Shown: piece by piece, positions 22,095 through 32,300 of the stretch | Numbering within the stretch: position 1 is the stretch's first letter | How the letters are laid out: every line of letters begins with the position of its first letter | NCBI GenBank assembly: GCA_963707275.1 | Contig: CAVPPH010000003.1 | Span: forward strand, 372,001-436,000 | Origin: JACKBK01 sp963707275 | GTDB taxonomy: Bacteria > Chloroflexota > Anaerolineae > JAAEKA01 | Direction: 5' to 3' | DNA length: 64,000 nucleotides | Position numbers and translations under genes: made by a program | Notes under the pieces: model-generated | The model's input: only the letters and a program-made list of their open reading frames with translations | Database searches by the model: none | What the model was told of the DNA's origin: nothing

Positions 22095-22123
22095 AGTATA
22101 GGTCAGGTGGACAGGGTTGTCAA
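22095..22123 (-). promoter_or_regulatory. leuS promoter
   Basis: Minus strand TTGACA, 17 bases, TATACT, starting the T-box leader near 22088. Confidence 0.75.
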
Positions 22124-22142
22124 GACGATGCGCGCCAGACGC

Positions 22143-22179
22143 AAAAAGATGGCAACTTTTCGGAAAAGTTGCCATCTTT
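22143..22179 (-). terminator. terminator of tRNA-Ala operon
   Basis: Perfect 16-bp stem AAAGATGGCAACTTTT with a 3-base loop and, in the minus direction, a T5 run; 12 bases after the second tRNA. Confidence 0.9.
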
Positions 22180-22191
22180 GTTTTCAACCAG

Positions 22192-22264
22192 TGGAGCAGA
22201 GGGGACTCGAACCCCTGACCCCCACAATGCCATTGTGGTGCTCTCCCAACTGAGCTACTGCCCC
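22192..22264 (-). tRNA. tRNA-Ala(GGC)
   Basis: 73 bases. Acceptor GGGGCAG/CTGCTCC contains the alanine identity wobble pair G3:U70; anticodon arm CCACA-ATGGCAT-TGTGG; discriminator A; CCA not encoded. Confidence 0.95.
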
Positions 22265-22301
22265 GAATTCGTTTGGTAAGCTGCTGTCCTTGACAACCAG
22301 G

Positions 22302-22374
<73 letters not shown>

Positions 22375-22396
22375 GAAGTGCCCGTCACAGCCTCAG

Positions 22397-22425
22397 ATTA
22401 TACCGGTCGCTCTGGCGATTGTCAA
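22397..22425 (-). promoter_or_regulatory. promoter of tRNA-Ala operon
   Basis: Minus strand TTGACA, 17-base spacer, TATAAT: exact sigma70 consensus, 22 bases before the first tRNA. Confidence 0.85.
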
Positions 22426-22460
22426 ATTCAACCCCGTTTGTCAGACACCGGAAAGCGAGA

Positions 22461-22489
22461 TTGACAGCGGCTGTCGGCTGTGTTACGCT
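22461..22489 (+). promoter_or_regulatory. promoter of the unknown helical protein gene
   Basis: TTGACA, 17 bases, TACGCT, leader of about 80 bases; divergent from the tRNA promoter. Confidence 0.55.
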
Positions 22490-22577
22490 TCATATCAGAC
22501 TGCACGAAAATTGCTTCGTTTCTCGTTTATCACAGTAGATAACCTGCCCGCAACCCACCGTCAGGAGGACAACACCC

Positions 22578-23702
22578 GTGACCCAAAACGACTACAGAAC
22601 CGCCGCTGCATCCTATGCTGAGGGGATGCGCACCCTCTTTGCGCCTTCACAGGAGTCGACCCGCAGTGCGATCCAAGTTGCCTCAGAGGACGAGCTGGCC
22701 GACCGCGCCGACAGCCTGGTAGCTCAGTCGGCTGCGCTGATCGGCCAAACCGCCGCCTACCTGGACGCCGACGACATGGCGACCCGCCTCGGCGCTGAGC
22801 AAAGTCTGCTGGCACAGGCGGCTGCGTCGCTGCGCGCCGCCGATGGGCTGTTAGCTCTGGCTGACGAAGACGATGGCGAGGCTACGCGCAGCGCTGGCTC
22901 GGCCCGCCCGCCCGCCGAGTTCGATGACCTTCTGGCGCTGATCGACGGATCGCTGGACGAAATCGGCGCACAGGTCGAGCCACAGCCTGAGATGACCCGC
23001 GGCGGCGCCAGCACCACACCTGCCGAACTGATCGCGACCGCTGACGATGCAATGCAACAGGTGGTGGAAGCCGTTGGCAACTTCGCCCGCGGCACGGTCG
23101 CCTCGCTGGTGGGGCTGGACCCGGCGCTGCTCAAGCAAGCCGCGGGCATGCTGGGCAGCGAACTGTCACAAGCCCTCACCTCGCTGGGCGAAAACGTCAC
23201 CCGGCTGGTCTCCAAGGCGGTCGCCTTCATCGTGCAGGCCTATGACAGCCTGTTGGCCGCGCTGGGACAGGACGCCGCCAGCGCGCTGCGCGTCCAGGCG
23301 GCCGAGTGGGTCGAGCAGCTCCAGCAGGGCGAGGCGCTGACCGAACTGGCCGATGCCCTGTATCAGACTGACGACACCAAGCAGCGCGTCGCGGAACTGA
23401 TCGAGGGCAGCGGCGCACCCGGTCCGGTCCTCGGCAAGACCCAGTCCGACGTAGAAGCGCTGTCGCCCGGCTTTCAGTCGCGCACAAAACTGGCCGGCCA
23501 AATTCGCGCCGGCCTGGGCCTCCTGAAATTTATTCCGGCAGCCAAGGGACCGTTGGAACTGGCCACCGGCGTTCTTTACCTGGCGCTACTAGGCTACGTG
23601 GTGGTGGCTGGCGCGGACTACGTGGACGCGCCGAGGCTGGCGCGCATCGGTCGGGTGCCCGGCGTACTGGAGACTGTGCAGGCTGGTCTGATCCCGGTGT
23701 GA
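22578..23702 (+). CDS. unknown Ala-rich helical protein with C-terminal membrane segment
   Basis: 374 residues, start GTG 22578 after AGGAGG. I do not recognise a family. Almost the whole protein reads as amphipathic helices rich in Ala, Leu, Asp and Glu, without Cys. Several blocks start with RTAAASYAEGMR- or LVAQSAALIGQTAA-like helices reminiscent of apolipoprotein or methyl-accepting-type coiled coils. A hydrophobic stretch near residue 335-355 (LATGVLYLALLGYVVVAGA) could anchor it. It stands alone with its own promoter and a 3' inverted repeat. Confidence 0.75.
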   Translation: MTQNDYRTAAASYAEGMRTLFAPSQESTRSAIQVASEDELADRADSLVAQSAALIGQTAAYLDADDMATRLGAEQSLLAQAAASLRAADGLLALADEDDGEATRSAGSARPPAEFDDLLALIDGSLDEIGAQVEPQPEMTRGGASTTPAELIATADDAMQQVVEAVGNFARGTVASLVGLDPALLKQAAGMLGSELSQALTSLGENVTRLVSKAVAFIVQAYDSLLAALGQDAASALRVQAAEWVEQLQQGEALTELADALYQTDDTKQRVAELIEGSGAPGPVLGKTQSDVEALSPGFQSRTKLAGQIRAGLGLLKFIPAAKGPLELATGVLYLALLGYVVVAGADYVDAPRLARIGRVPGVLETVQAGLIPV

Positions 23703-23706
23703 GTAC

Positions 23707-23782
23707 CACGCACCCTCCGGGAGGTATTCTGGAACACTCGGCTCCAGCAACACATCGCCGACGACTTCCCGGAGGGTGCGTG
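23707..23782 (+). terminator. inverted repeat after unknown protein gene
   Basis: Exact 16-base arms CACGCACCCTCCGGGA and TCCCGGAGGGTGCGTG, with an inner CTGGA/TCCAG stem. No T-run, so terminator function is uncertain. Confidence 0.5.
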
Positions 23783-23790
23783 CGCCAAAT

Positions 23791-23825
23791 CAAAAGCAGA
23801 CCCGGCAACTAGTGCCGGGTCTGCT
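23791..23825 (-). terminator. terminator of kinase operon
   Basis: Perfect 13-bp stem AGCAGACCCGGCA/TGCCGGGTCTGCT with a 5-base loop; in the minus direction TTTTG follows. About 200 bases after the histidine kinase stop. Confidence 0.7.
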
Positions 23826-24033
23826 GATATTTGAAGGTGCGACGTTCAAATCGACCAAGGTACACAATACGCGGGCGGGGGGAGGTACGTATGTATACCA
23901 CGAGGCGAGGAAGATACTTGATTTCGTGCCCTTCGGTGCGAACAAGCCAAACCTCGTCACTACCTTCGTGTAATATTCTAGCACACAACGCAAGCCTTGG
24001 CAAGGGTTTTTGTGGCCGATTTTCGGAGCAATT

Positions 24034-26259
24034 TTAGCTGCCGCGGCTGAAGGCGACGAAATCCAGCGATGCTTGCTCCGCCCCGCTGTCGGGGAACACC
24101 TTTGGCAACAGCACATGAAACGCGCTGCCGCCGCTTTCCCTTGCCTCGACCCAGATCCGCCCACCGTGTTGCGTGACGATGTGTTTGCAAATCGTCAGCC
24201 CCAAACCGGTGCCCTTGTAGCGCCGGCGCGCGCTGCTGTCCACCTGATAGAAACGGTCAAAGACTCGCTCCCGCTCCTCCAGCGGCACGCCGATGCCGGT
24301 GTCGGCTATCACCAGTTCGATCATGTCGCCGCAGTCCGAGCCTGTCACCCGGATCTGCCCGTCGTCGGGCGTAAACTTGATCGCGTTCTCCACCAGGTTG
24401 GTCAGCACCTGCTCCAGCCGCATCGGGTCGGCTTCAATCTCAGGCAGGCTGGCCACGTCCAACGCCAGCGCCAGCCCCTTGTTGCTGGCCAGCGGCGTCA
24501 GCTTGTCCGCCACGGAAACGACGATCTCCGCCGGGTTGATAAGCAACGGCCGCAGCTTGATCTGCCCTGACTCCAGACGACTGAACTCCAGCAGATCCTC
24601 TATCAGCCGCTGCAGGTGCCCCGTCTGCTCCTTGACGGTCGTAAGAAAGTCGCGCTGAAGCTCCGTCACCGGGCCGGTCTTACCCATCAGGATGATGTCC
24701 ACGAACCCCTTGATGGAGTGCAGCGGCGTCTTCAGCTCGTGCGACACCACTGACAGGAAGTTGGACTTCATGCGTTCCAACTCTTTTTGTGCGCTGATAT
24801 CGCGCAGCACTGTCACGACGCCGCTGACCTCTTCACCCGCTTCGGTAGGTCGGAACAGCGGCGCGGCCAGCGCCTGGAACGTCCGCGGCTGGCCATCCGC
24901 GCCCAGACCAGCCGACACGATCGGCAGCTCGCGCACCACTACCAGTCCTGAAGCCGCCGTCTCCTCCAGCACCTGCAACACCTCGTCGCCGGGCGTCAGA
25001 TCGGCCAGCCCGGCGCCCAGCGGAGGCGACGAGAGGCCGAAGAGCCGCGCCGCGACCGGGTTCATCAACATCAGGCGCGCCTCGCTATCGACCACGAGCA
25101 CCCCGTCGCCAATGCCGGCCAGCACCGCTTCCAGCTCGCGGTGGCGGTCGGTCACGTCACCGTAGAGGCGCGCGTTCTCGATGGCCGTCGCCGCAAAATA
25201 GGCGAAGCTCTCGGTCAAGCTTCGGCTCGACGAGTTGGCCAGCGTCTCCTGCGAATGGCCAACCAGCAGCGCGCCGATCGGCGCGCCGCGCGCTACCAGC
25301 GGGATCAGTTCCAGCGCGCCCACCGGCCAGGCGACCGGCCACGTAACGTCCGGCTGGCCTGCGCCATTGCTCGAGGCGCGCAACACCTGGTGACGTCCCG
25401 ATGCCATCGCCGCCACAAACGCCGCGTTGGTGCGCGCCGGCTGGCCCGCAGACTGCGCCCCGCCGGCAGCGGCCACGACAAAGCGCTCGACATCGGCGCG
25501 CTCCTCGGTCAGCAGCGCCACGGCGCAGTAGGGCGAACCAGCCAGCCGGCTGAGCCGGTTCGCCACCGTCGCCAGCGTCTCGTTGAGATATAACGTGGCC
25601 GACAACGCCTTGGCAACCTCTTGCAGCGTGCGCAGTTCCAGCACCCGGTCGCCAAGGTCAGTGGCCGTGCGCTGCAAGGCGCGTGCCTGGTTGGCCAGAT
25701 CCTCGGTACGGGCCGCCAGCGCCAGCCGCAGCCGATCCACCTCGCTTAGCCGGTTAGCCAACACCAGTCCAGCCCCGACGATGCCGACCATCAACGCCAG
25801 CAGCAGCAGGTAGCGGGTCAGAAAGAGCGGGTCAGCCACGAACGCCAGGTTGCCGTAGCTGATGGCCAGCGCGAGAAAATAGAGCGGCCCGTAGGCGAAC
25901 GGCAGCCACACCACACCGCGCACATCCGGCCCGTAGACCAATGTGCGCATTCCGAGCAGCGGGTACAGCAGATAGAGCGGGCTGGCCAGTCCGCCCGACA
26001 TCGCGATCAGCGCTGTGACAAAGCCAGCATCGATCAACTGCATCGCCCAGTAGATGGCGGTCGAACGCAGCCGCAAGCTCCACGATCCGGTGAAATAGAC
26101 GGTCGTAGCGACTGCGAAAGCAGTGAAGAACGCCACCAGAATCGGGCTGATCTGCCCCTGACCACGCAAGGCAGCAAACGCGGCGATGACCACCAGCAGC
26201 CAGCGGACCGGCAGGCTGTAACGCAGTTCGTTGCTGCGCAGACGGGAATAGTTGGTCAT
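24034..26259 (-). CDS. membrane sensor histidine kinase with GAF and PAS domains
   Basis: 741 residues. About six helices in residues 15-165 (including PLYLLYPLLGMRTLVYGPD), a coiled coil, a GAF domain (about 215-365; TLYLNETLATVANRL), a PAS domain (about 375-485; LEAVLAGIGDGVLVVDSEARL), then HisKA (FLSVVSHELKTPLHSIKGF, His near 507) and HATPase_c (LTNLVENAIKFTPDDG, VIADTGIGVP, KGTGLGLTICKHIV). Its start overlaps the propeller gene stop by four bases. Last gene of the RR-Ig-TPR-propeller-kinase locus and presumed partner of the OmpR-type regulator at its head, nearly 7 kb away. Confidence 0.92.
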   Translation of the reverse strand: MTNYSRLRSNELRYSLPVRWLLVVIAAFAALRGQGQISPILVAFFTAFAVATTVYFTGSWSLRLRSTAIYWAMQLIDAGFVTALIAMSGGLASPLYLLYPLLGMRTLVYGPDVRGVVWLPFAYGPLYFLALAISYGNLAFVADPLFLTRYLLLLALMVGIVGAGLVLANRLSEVDRLRLALAARTEDLANQARALQRTATDLGDRVLELRTLQEVAKALSATLYLNETLATVANRLSRLAGSPYCAVALLTEERADVERFVVAAAGGAQSAGQPARTNAAFVAAMASGRHQVLRASSNGAGQPDVTWPVAWPVGALELIPLVARGAPIGALLVGHSQETLANSSSRSLTESFAYFAATAIENARLYGDVTDRHRELEAVLAGIGDGVLVVDSEARLMLMNPVAARLFGLSSPPLGAGLADLTPGDEVLQVLEETAASGLVVVRELPIVSAGLGADGQPRTFQALAAPLFRPTEAGEEVSGVVTVLRDISAQKELERMKSNFLSVVSHELKTPLHSIKGFVDIILMGKTGPVTELQRDFLTTVKEQTGHLQRLIEDLLEFSRLESGQIKLRPLLINPAEIVVSVADKLTPLASNKGLALALDVASLPEIEADPMRLEQVLTNLVENAIKFTPDDGQIRVTGSDCGDMIELVIADTGIGVPLEERERVFDRFYQVDSSARRRYKGTGLGLTICKHIVTQHGGRIWVEARESGGSAFHVLLPKVFPDSGAEQASLDFVAFSRGS

Positions 26260-27674
26260 CGCGGCGAGGTGGTTGGCACTTCAGTGGGCGCGGTCGTTGG
26301 CGCGCTGGTAGCAGTCGGAGCGGACGGCGTTTGACCCGCGGACGGTGGCGCTGTCGGCGCTGGTGTTTCGCCAGCAGGCGTTGCGGTCGCAGTGGGTGTC
26401 GGCGTCGAGGTCGACGTCGCTGTGGCGGGACGCGTGGCGGTCGCCGTTCGGGTCGCTGACGCAGTGGCTGTGGCCGTTGGCGTCATCGTCGGCGTTGCTG
26501 TCGCGGTGGCTGTGGCCGTCGGTGAAGGGGTATCAGTGGCCGTAGCGGTCGCAGTTGGTGTTGGCGTAGCCGTCTCTGTGGCGGTAGGCGTCGCCGTGGG
26601 CTGCTGCGCGAGGATGCCCTGTGCCCAGATTCCGTCGTCGCCAGCGCTGAACAAGCGGTCGCGGCTGCGCGCATCCACCGCCAGCGCTGCCACAGACCTG
26701 CGGCCATCGCTGGCGGTAAGCGTCCAGTGACGTCCGGCATCGTCGGTTCGAAACACCTGGCCCACCGAATCCGCCGCCAGCGCCGTTTCGCCGACGCGTG
26801 GATCTATCAGCAGTGTACGCACCAGACCATCCGCGCCCGGAAGCTCGACCGCGTTCCAGGTCGCGCCGCCGTCGCCGCTGACGAAGACCAGTTCCCGCCC
26901 ACCGACGTAGATCAGCCCGGCCCGGTCGCCGGCCAGCGCCAGCGCGCCGACCTCCGCCAGCGGCGGCAGGCCATCAGCGCCGGTCCAGGTCGCGCCGCTG
27001 TCAGTACTCATCCAAACGCCCGCGCCGCCGCTGGCAACCAGGCGCGCTGGATTGCGCCAGTCGGCCTGTAGCAGGAGCGGCTCGCTGCCCACCAGTTCAC
27101 CTGGCAACGGTGCGGCGACGGTCCAGCTCTGGCCGGCGTCCTGGCTGATCCAGAGCGATTGTTGACCGGCCAGCGCCAGGAAACCGTCGGCGCCGCCCGT
27201 CAATGCCCGTAGCTTGCTGGCATCAGCCGCACCGGCGGGCTGTGCCAACGGCTGCCAGGTATCGCCGCTGTCCGCGCTGGCGAAGACCCGCACCGCCTCG
27301 CCTTGCACCACCAGCGCGACAAGAGTCCACGGGTCATCCGGCGGCGCGATCCAGTCTACCAGGCTCGTCCAACCCAGCCCAACGTGCGGGAGACCAGCAT
27401 CGATGCGCTCAAACGATGCCCCACCGTCGCGACTGCGCACCAGCAGCCCGCCGGCAAGCTCGGCATAAAGCACGCTCCCCGCGCCGGTAGCAACCAACTC
27501 GAGACGTTCCACCGATTGGCCGCGCAGACCCACCGGCTCGCGCGCCGCCGACTGTGCCCAGACAAAGGGCAACACGGCCAGCGGCAATAAAAAGATCAGC
27601 ACAGCCAGCGCCAACTGAGGCACGCGTTGGCGGTACCAGTGAGGCGTGGAAGTGGCTACAGATTGCTGTTCCAT
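26256..27674 (-). CDS. membrane-anchored Asp-box (BNR/sialidase-type) propeller protein
   Basis: 472 residues. An N-terminal helix (LALAVLIFLLPLAVLPFVWA) serves as signal or anchor. Six Asp-box motifs of the form S-x-D-x-G-x-x-W/F follow (SRDGGASF, SADSGDTW, SQDAGQSW, STDSGATW, SGDGGATW, TDDAGRHW), suggesting a six-bladed beta-propeller like YCF48 or sortilin rather than a proven sialidase. The last 130 residues are a Thr/Pro/Ala stalk. Overlaps the kinase gene by four bases; probably presents an extracytoplasmic binding surface for the signalling locus. Confidence 0.85.
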   Translation of the reverse strand: MEQQSVATSTPHWYRQRVPQLALAVLIFLLPLAVLPFVWAQSAAREPVGLRGQSVERLELVATGAGSVLYAELAGGLLVRSRDGGASFERIDAGLPHVGLGWTSLVDWIAPPDDPWTLVALVVQGEAVRVFASADSGDTWQPLAQPAGAADASKLRALTGGADGFLALAGQQSLWISQDAGQSWTVAAPLPGELVGSEPLLLQADWRNPARLVASGGAGVWMSTDSGATWTGADGLPPLAEVGALALAGDRAGLIYVGGRELVFVSGDGGATWNAVELPGADGLVRTLLIDPRVGETALAADSVGQVFRTDDAGRHWTLTASDGRRSVAALAVDARSRDRLFSAGDDGIWAQGILAQQPTATPTATETATPTPTATATATDTPSPTATATATATPTMTPTATATASATRTATATRPATATSTSTPTPTATATPAGETPAPTAPPSAGQTPSAPTATSAPTTAPTEVPTTSPR

Positions 27675-27686
27675 GATCGGCGCGGA

Positions 27687-29309
27687 TCAGCGCGGCGGCG
27701 GCGTGGCCGTGGGCGGCGACGGGGGCTCCGGCGGCTCCGGAGTTGGCGGCGGCGGCTCGGTTGCAGCCGGGGTCGGCGTGGCAGCAATGGTTGGCGTCGC
27801 CGCGACGGTTGGCAGCGGGGTTGCAGTCGGCACACGCGTCGGAGCCAACCCCACCGGCAGCAGATTGATGTCCGCGGTGGTGCTGACCAGCCGCGCCGTC
27901 ACCCAGCCAGCCTGCTCGTCCACACAGCAGACCACCAGCCAGTCACCGGCGTCATTCCGCCCCACCAGCGTGAAACGCGCGCCGAGAACAACCTGCCCCA
28001 GCACCGGGTAGTCGGTGCCCGGTCCCAAGCGCACATTGAGCGTGTCGGACTGGACTTCCACGAAGGGGGTCGGAGCGACCACAGGGGTTGCGGTTGCGCG
28101 CGGCGTTGCCGCCGGTTGATTGACCTGCAATGCTAGTTGCGCGCTGGACACGTCCACCACCGGCAGTGTCAGCGCGGTCTGGAAAGCGGCCATCGCCTCA
28201 GCCTCGCGACCATCGGCGCGTGCTTCAGTCGCGCGCGCGGTCAGAAGCTGGTAGTACAACTCGGCTGCCTGCCCCCCGGCAAACTCGCTGTCAACCTGGA
28301 TGATCGCTGCCAGCGACGCTTCGGCCGCGGCCGGATCGTTGCGGTCCAGCGCCTGGCGCACGGAGAGGAACCGGTTGGCAAGCTGGCCGTCGCTGGCCGC
28401 CTGCAGGTTGCGCGGCCGCAGCGACAGCGCCTTGCCGTAGCGCGCAATGGCCTTGCGAATGGCGTCCTGGCTGGCGTCGGGGGTTGACAGGAGCGCCTCA
28501 GCGTCGCGCACGTAGAGCACGAACAGCATCTCGCGCACAGCGTCCTGCTGGTAGTCGGGATCCGCTTCCACCAGACGCTCCAGGTGTTCGATCGCGCCGG
28601 AGGTGTCATTGCCGTCGTAAGCGGCGACGCCTGCCGTGAATAGATCGGATGCCGTGCGCTGGCGCTGCACCTGCGCCAGCAAGTCGGCCGCGTCGGCGTA
28701 GGCCGGGTCCACGGTCAGCACCTGGCGGAGGCTCGTCTCGGCGGTGTCCCATTGCTCAGCCGCGATGGCAGACTGGGCAGCCTGATACGCCTCGGCCAGC
28801 CGCTCCAGGCGAGTCGCCCGCTCCAGCCCTTCGACCGCGCCGGGGTCGCCCGGCGACAGAATCGCCAGTTGCGTGAACGCCTCGCGCGCCGCCACGTAGT
28901 CGCCGACTGACAGGCTCGCCTGCCCGCGATTGTAGAGGGCGTCACGCTCCAAGCTGCCGCCGAGGCCGGGCAACCCCGCCTGCCACCAGAGCAGCAGCGC
29001 CGCCAACAGGACGGCGATCACAGCCGGCGCCAGCCAGCGTATCTTTCCGTTGAGGCGGCGAGGTGCGGCGGTCCGCTCCGGCAGCGCCGGGTCGGCGTCC
29101 GGGTTCACCTCTTCCAACTGGATGAACCAGCGCACCTCGTCGATTAGCGACGCGAGGCCGGGCCAGTTGGGATCGACTGCTTGCAGCCGCTCGAAGTAGT
29201 CCAGCGCGAGATGCCACTCCCGTCGCTGGTAGTGAGCCATCCCCTGTTCGTAGAGCGCGTCTGGCACAACCCCCGCCGGCTCACCAGGGACACGGCGCGG
29301 CTCGCTCAC
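27687..29309 (-). CDS. TPR protein with transmembrane helix and bacterial SH3 domain
   Basis: 540 residues. Residues 1-75 hold a cytoplasmic TPR-like part (HYQRREWHLALDYFERLQAVDPN). One helix near 95-112 (WLAPAVIAVLLAALLLWW) crosses the membrane. Outside, TPR repeats (ALYNRGQASLSVGDYVAAREAF, AAYDGNDTSGAIEHLERLVEADP) lead to an SH3_3 domain (about 415-480; DTLNVRLGPGTDYPVLGQVV) and a Thr/Pro-rich tail. SH3_3 domains often bind cell-wall peptides. The gene overlaps the Ig-repeat gene (ATGA) and lies 12 bases before the propeller gene, so the three are one operon. Confidence 0.85.
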   Translation of the reverse strand: MSEPRRVPGEPAGVVPDALYEQGMAHYQRREWHLALDYFERLQAVDPNWPGLASLIDEVRWFIQLEEVNPDADPALPERTAAPRRLNGKIRWLAPAVIAVLLAALLLWWQAGLPGLGGSLERDALYNRGQASLSVGDYVAAREAFTQLAILSPGDPGAVEGLERATRLERLAEAYQAAQSAIAAEQWDTAETSLRQVLTVDPAYADAADLLAQVQRQRTASDLFTAGVAAYDGNDTSGAIEHLERLVEADPDYQQDAVREMLFVLYVRDAEALLSTPDASQDAIRKAIARYGKALSLRPRNLQAASDGQLANRFLSVRQALDRNDPAAAEASLAAIIQVDSEFAGGQAAELYYQLLTARATEARADGREAEAMAAFQTALTLPVVDVSSAQLALQVNQPAATPRATATPVVAPTPFVEVQSDTLNVRLGPGTDYPVLGQVVLGARFTLVGRNDAGDWLVVCCVDEQAGWVTARLVSTTADINLLPVGLAPTRVPTATPLPTVAATPTIAATPTPAATEPPPPTPEPPEPPSPPTATPPPR

Positions 29310-32300
29310 CGTCCGTCACCCTGCGGCGCGCCCTCGTCGACGCCCGGTAGCATGTCGGTCGGCAGGGTCGTCTGCGGCGCGTTGAGCGGCCCGCGCGGCC
29401 AGCAGACCACCTCTTCAGGCGGCTGGGGCGGGCTGCCGACGTTGGTCAGCGGCAGGAAGACACGGCGCGTCTCGCCCCGCACGCGGATCCCCGTCACGTC
29501 GGTCCAGGTGTTGAAGCGGTTGTCCAGCCGGTTGTGGCTGGAGAAGTCCAGCGTCACCGTCTGCCCGGCGTAGGACGTCAGATCGAAGGTCGCCAACTGC
29601 CAGCCCAGATCGCGGAACTCGATGGGTTCGGGGAACTGCGGGAGTTCGTTGCCGTCGCGCAGCAGCAGGTCGGGTGTGATCGCGCCTTGCCGCGTTGCGG
29701 TAACGTCAAATGAGTTGACCCAGCGGAAGGGCGGCGGCGGGTTGACCGGACACTCGACATTCCAGATCGGCGAGCTGGTGGTGACCTGGTCGTAGGTCTG
29801 CACGCGGTACCAGACCTCCAGTTTCGGCTTCGGCAGTTCCTGCAGGCTGGGCACGGCGATGGTCTGCGAGACGCCTGACCAGGTGTCGCCGCACAGCGGG
29901 GTGGGCAGCATGTCAGGGCCGCTGGCCGCGCAGGCCTGATAGATGCGCGAGCCAAGCCGCGCTGCCGGCACTACCGAGCCGGGCTGCAGGTCTACTTCCT
30001 GAATAATCGTCATCTGCAGCCCGTCTTCGGTGTTCCAGCCATCCCAGTTGTTGGTCGCGAAGGAGCCGTTGACCAACGGATCGACGAAAACCGTGTTGCT
30101 TCCACCCGCCTCAGACCACGATGACACGTTACCGGCGGCGTCGCGGGAGCGGACGCGGAACGACACCCTCTGGCCGCGCTGCGCGCTGTAGGTCGATTGC
30201 GTCAGGCTGGAAGCGTCCAGCCAGGGCTGCCACGTGCCGGTCGCGCCAATGCGCACCTGCACATCATAGCTGGCCAGGCCAGAGCTGCGCTGGGGATCGC
30301 CCGGATCCTCGCCGGCCCAGCGGACAGGAATCTGCGGCTGTGCGCTGTAGTTGCCGAGCGCGTAGAGCTGGGCGGTCGGCGGCTGCGAATCGATGCGAAT
30401 GACTTGCTCGCTCTGGGTGGTATTGCCGGCGTGATCAACGCTGCGCGCTACGAAGGTGTGGTCGCCGTCGCCGGAGATCGGCGCGTAGCTGCCTGAGACG
30501 GGATCCTGGTCGTCAAGCTGCCACGTCACGTCGGCGATGCCTGACAGCGCGTCGGCAGTCTGGATGGTCGCGGCCACATCGCTGCGCCACCAGCCGGCCG
30601 CGTTGGATTGCGGAATAAACGAAACGGTCATGCTGGGCGGCGTCACGTCGAAACGCAGTGCATCCGGCAGCGTTAGCATGTCGGCCAGCGACGCGTTGCC
30701 GGCCGTGTCTTCCAGCCAGAGGTAGAGAGGGTAGGCGCCTTCGACCGGCGCTTGCAGCGTCACCTGCTGCTCGGCGGCGTTGACACGCACGCCATCTGCG
30801 GCGGTCTGCGGCGGCTGCATGCTGACGTGGATGGTGGCGACGCCCGATGTGTCAGCCGGGTTACGCCAGGTGAGGGTGAACTGGTTGACGCGCGACCACG
30901 CGGTCGGTGTGATCTCAGCCATGATCGGCAGGCCGGGCGGGTCGGGATCGATGCGCACCGGCTGCATGGACAGCCCGCTGGAATGCCCGGCCGCGTCTTG
31001 GGCTTCGTAGGACAGCGTGTGCTTGCCTGGCTCGCTGACCGGGACGACGACCTGGGCGGCGGTTGTCTGCTGCCACGGACCGCCGTCCAACCGATAGCGC
31101 AACAGCGCCGGGCCGCTGCCGGCGTCGCTGTTGGTCAGCGTCGCCTGAACCGGCCCGACAAACCAGCCGTTGTTGCCAGCATCGCCGGCCAGTTCGCTCT
31201 GGACGACCGGCGGCGTAGCGTCGAACTGAAGAGCGCCGATCTGCACGGGAACGCCAGGATGCCCGGCGCCGTCCACCAACGATAGCCAGACAGGCCAGCT
31301 TCCCTCGGCCGGCGCGGCCAGCCCGGCGACCATCGTGGTGTCTGGATAATACGTACCTGTGCCCGGAGCGGGCGGTTCAGCGCCGATAGCGACCCACGCG
31401 CCGGCGATGCCGCTGGTGTCGAGCGGGTTCTGCCAGGTCAGCGTGAAGCTGTTCTCGCCCGTCCAGCCGGCCGGCTGAACAGCGGGCGCGACCGGCGCGG
31501 GCGGCGGGTTGATGTCCACAGAGATCACCTCAGTGTGGCTGATCTCATGGTTGCCTGCCACGTCGATGCTGAAGTAATAGAGCGTGCGGAACCCGTCGTC
31601 GTCGAATTGAAGCGGCGCGGCGGGCTGCCACGGGCCGTCGTCGACGCGCATCCACGTCTGCGCGACACCGGAAACGGAACCAGGCGGCGCGCTGGGTGGC
31701 CCATCGACCACCTGAAACTGCGCGCTCACCGGCTCGGTGAAATAGCCAGACGGCTGCGGCTGCGGCGGGTTCAGTGTCAGCGTCGTGGTCGGCGGCTGAC
31801 TGTCCAGTCGCAGCGACAACACCAGCGGCGGCGACAAATTGCCGGCCACGTCCTGGCCGACCGCGCTCAACGCATTGACGCCCTGCTCTTCGACCAAGAC
31901 CTGGTCTCCCAGCGTGGGCGGATTGTCGTTCAGCGTCCAGGTGATGAGGTCAGGACCGGACACCGGGTCGGTGAGGCCGAAGGTGACGGTGACGGGCGCA
32001 GCGTACCAGCCGCTGCCGCCCGGCTCACTCGAAACGGTATGGGTGAGTGTCGGCGCGCCGCCATCGATGTCCACGGTGTAGGTGAACGGCGTCATGACGT
32101 TGTTGGCCTGATCGACAGCGTTGACCAGCACCGCGTGCGCGGCGTCTCCGCTGACCGTTCCGATAGGTGACGAGTTGGGCGGTAGCTGGTCCAGTTGCCA
32201 GCTCCAGCTCTGGATGCCGCTGGTCGCGTCCACGGGCGAAAAGGCCAGCGTCACGTCGCCCAGGAACCAGCCGTTTTGTCCGGGAGTACCGGTGGCGGCG

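Larger units (their letters stand above)
23703..24033. other. gene-free region with two terminator hairpins
   Basis: 331 bases. Beyond the two hairpins (23707-23782, 23795-23825), roughly 200 bases between the second hairpin and the kinase stop have a composition unlike the flanks. Small open frames exist on both strands but none has a ribosome site or family resemblance. It could be the 3' untranslated region of the kinase operon. Confidence 0.5.

Noticed and set aside
23776..24003. Small coding genes in the region after the kinase operon
   Set aside because: Open frames on both strands lack ribosome sites and consistent coding signal; a 3' untranslated region is simpler.
26290..26600. CRISPR-like or satellite DNA near 26.3-26.6 kb
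   Set aside because: The repetition comes from Thr/Pro/Ala stalk codons in the propeller gene; there are no fixed-length repeats and spacers.
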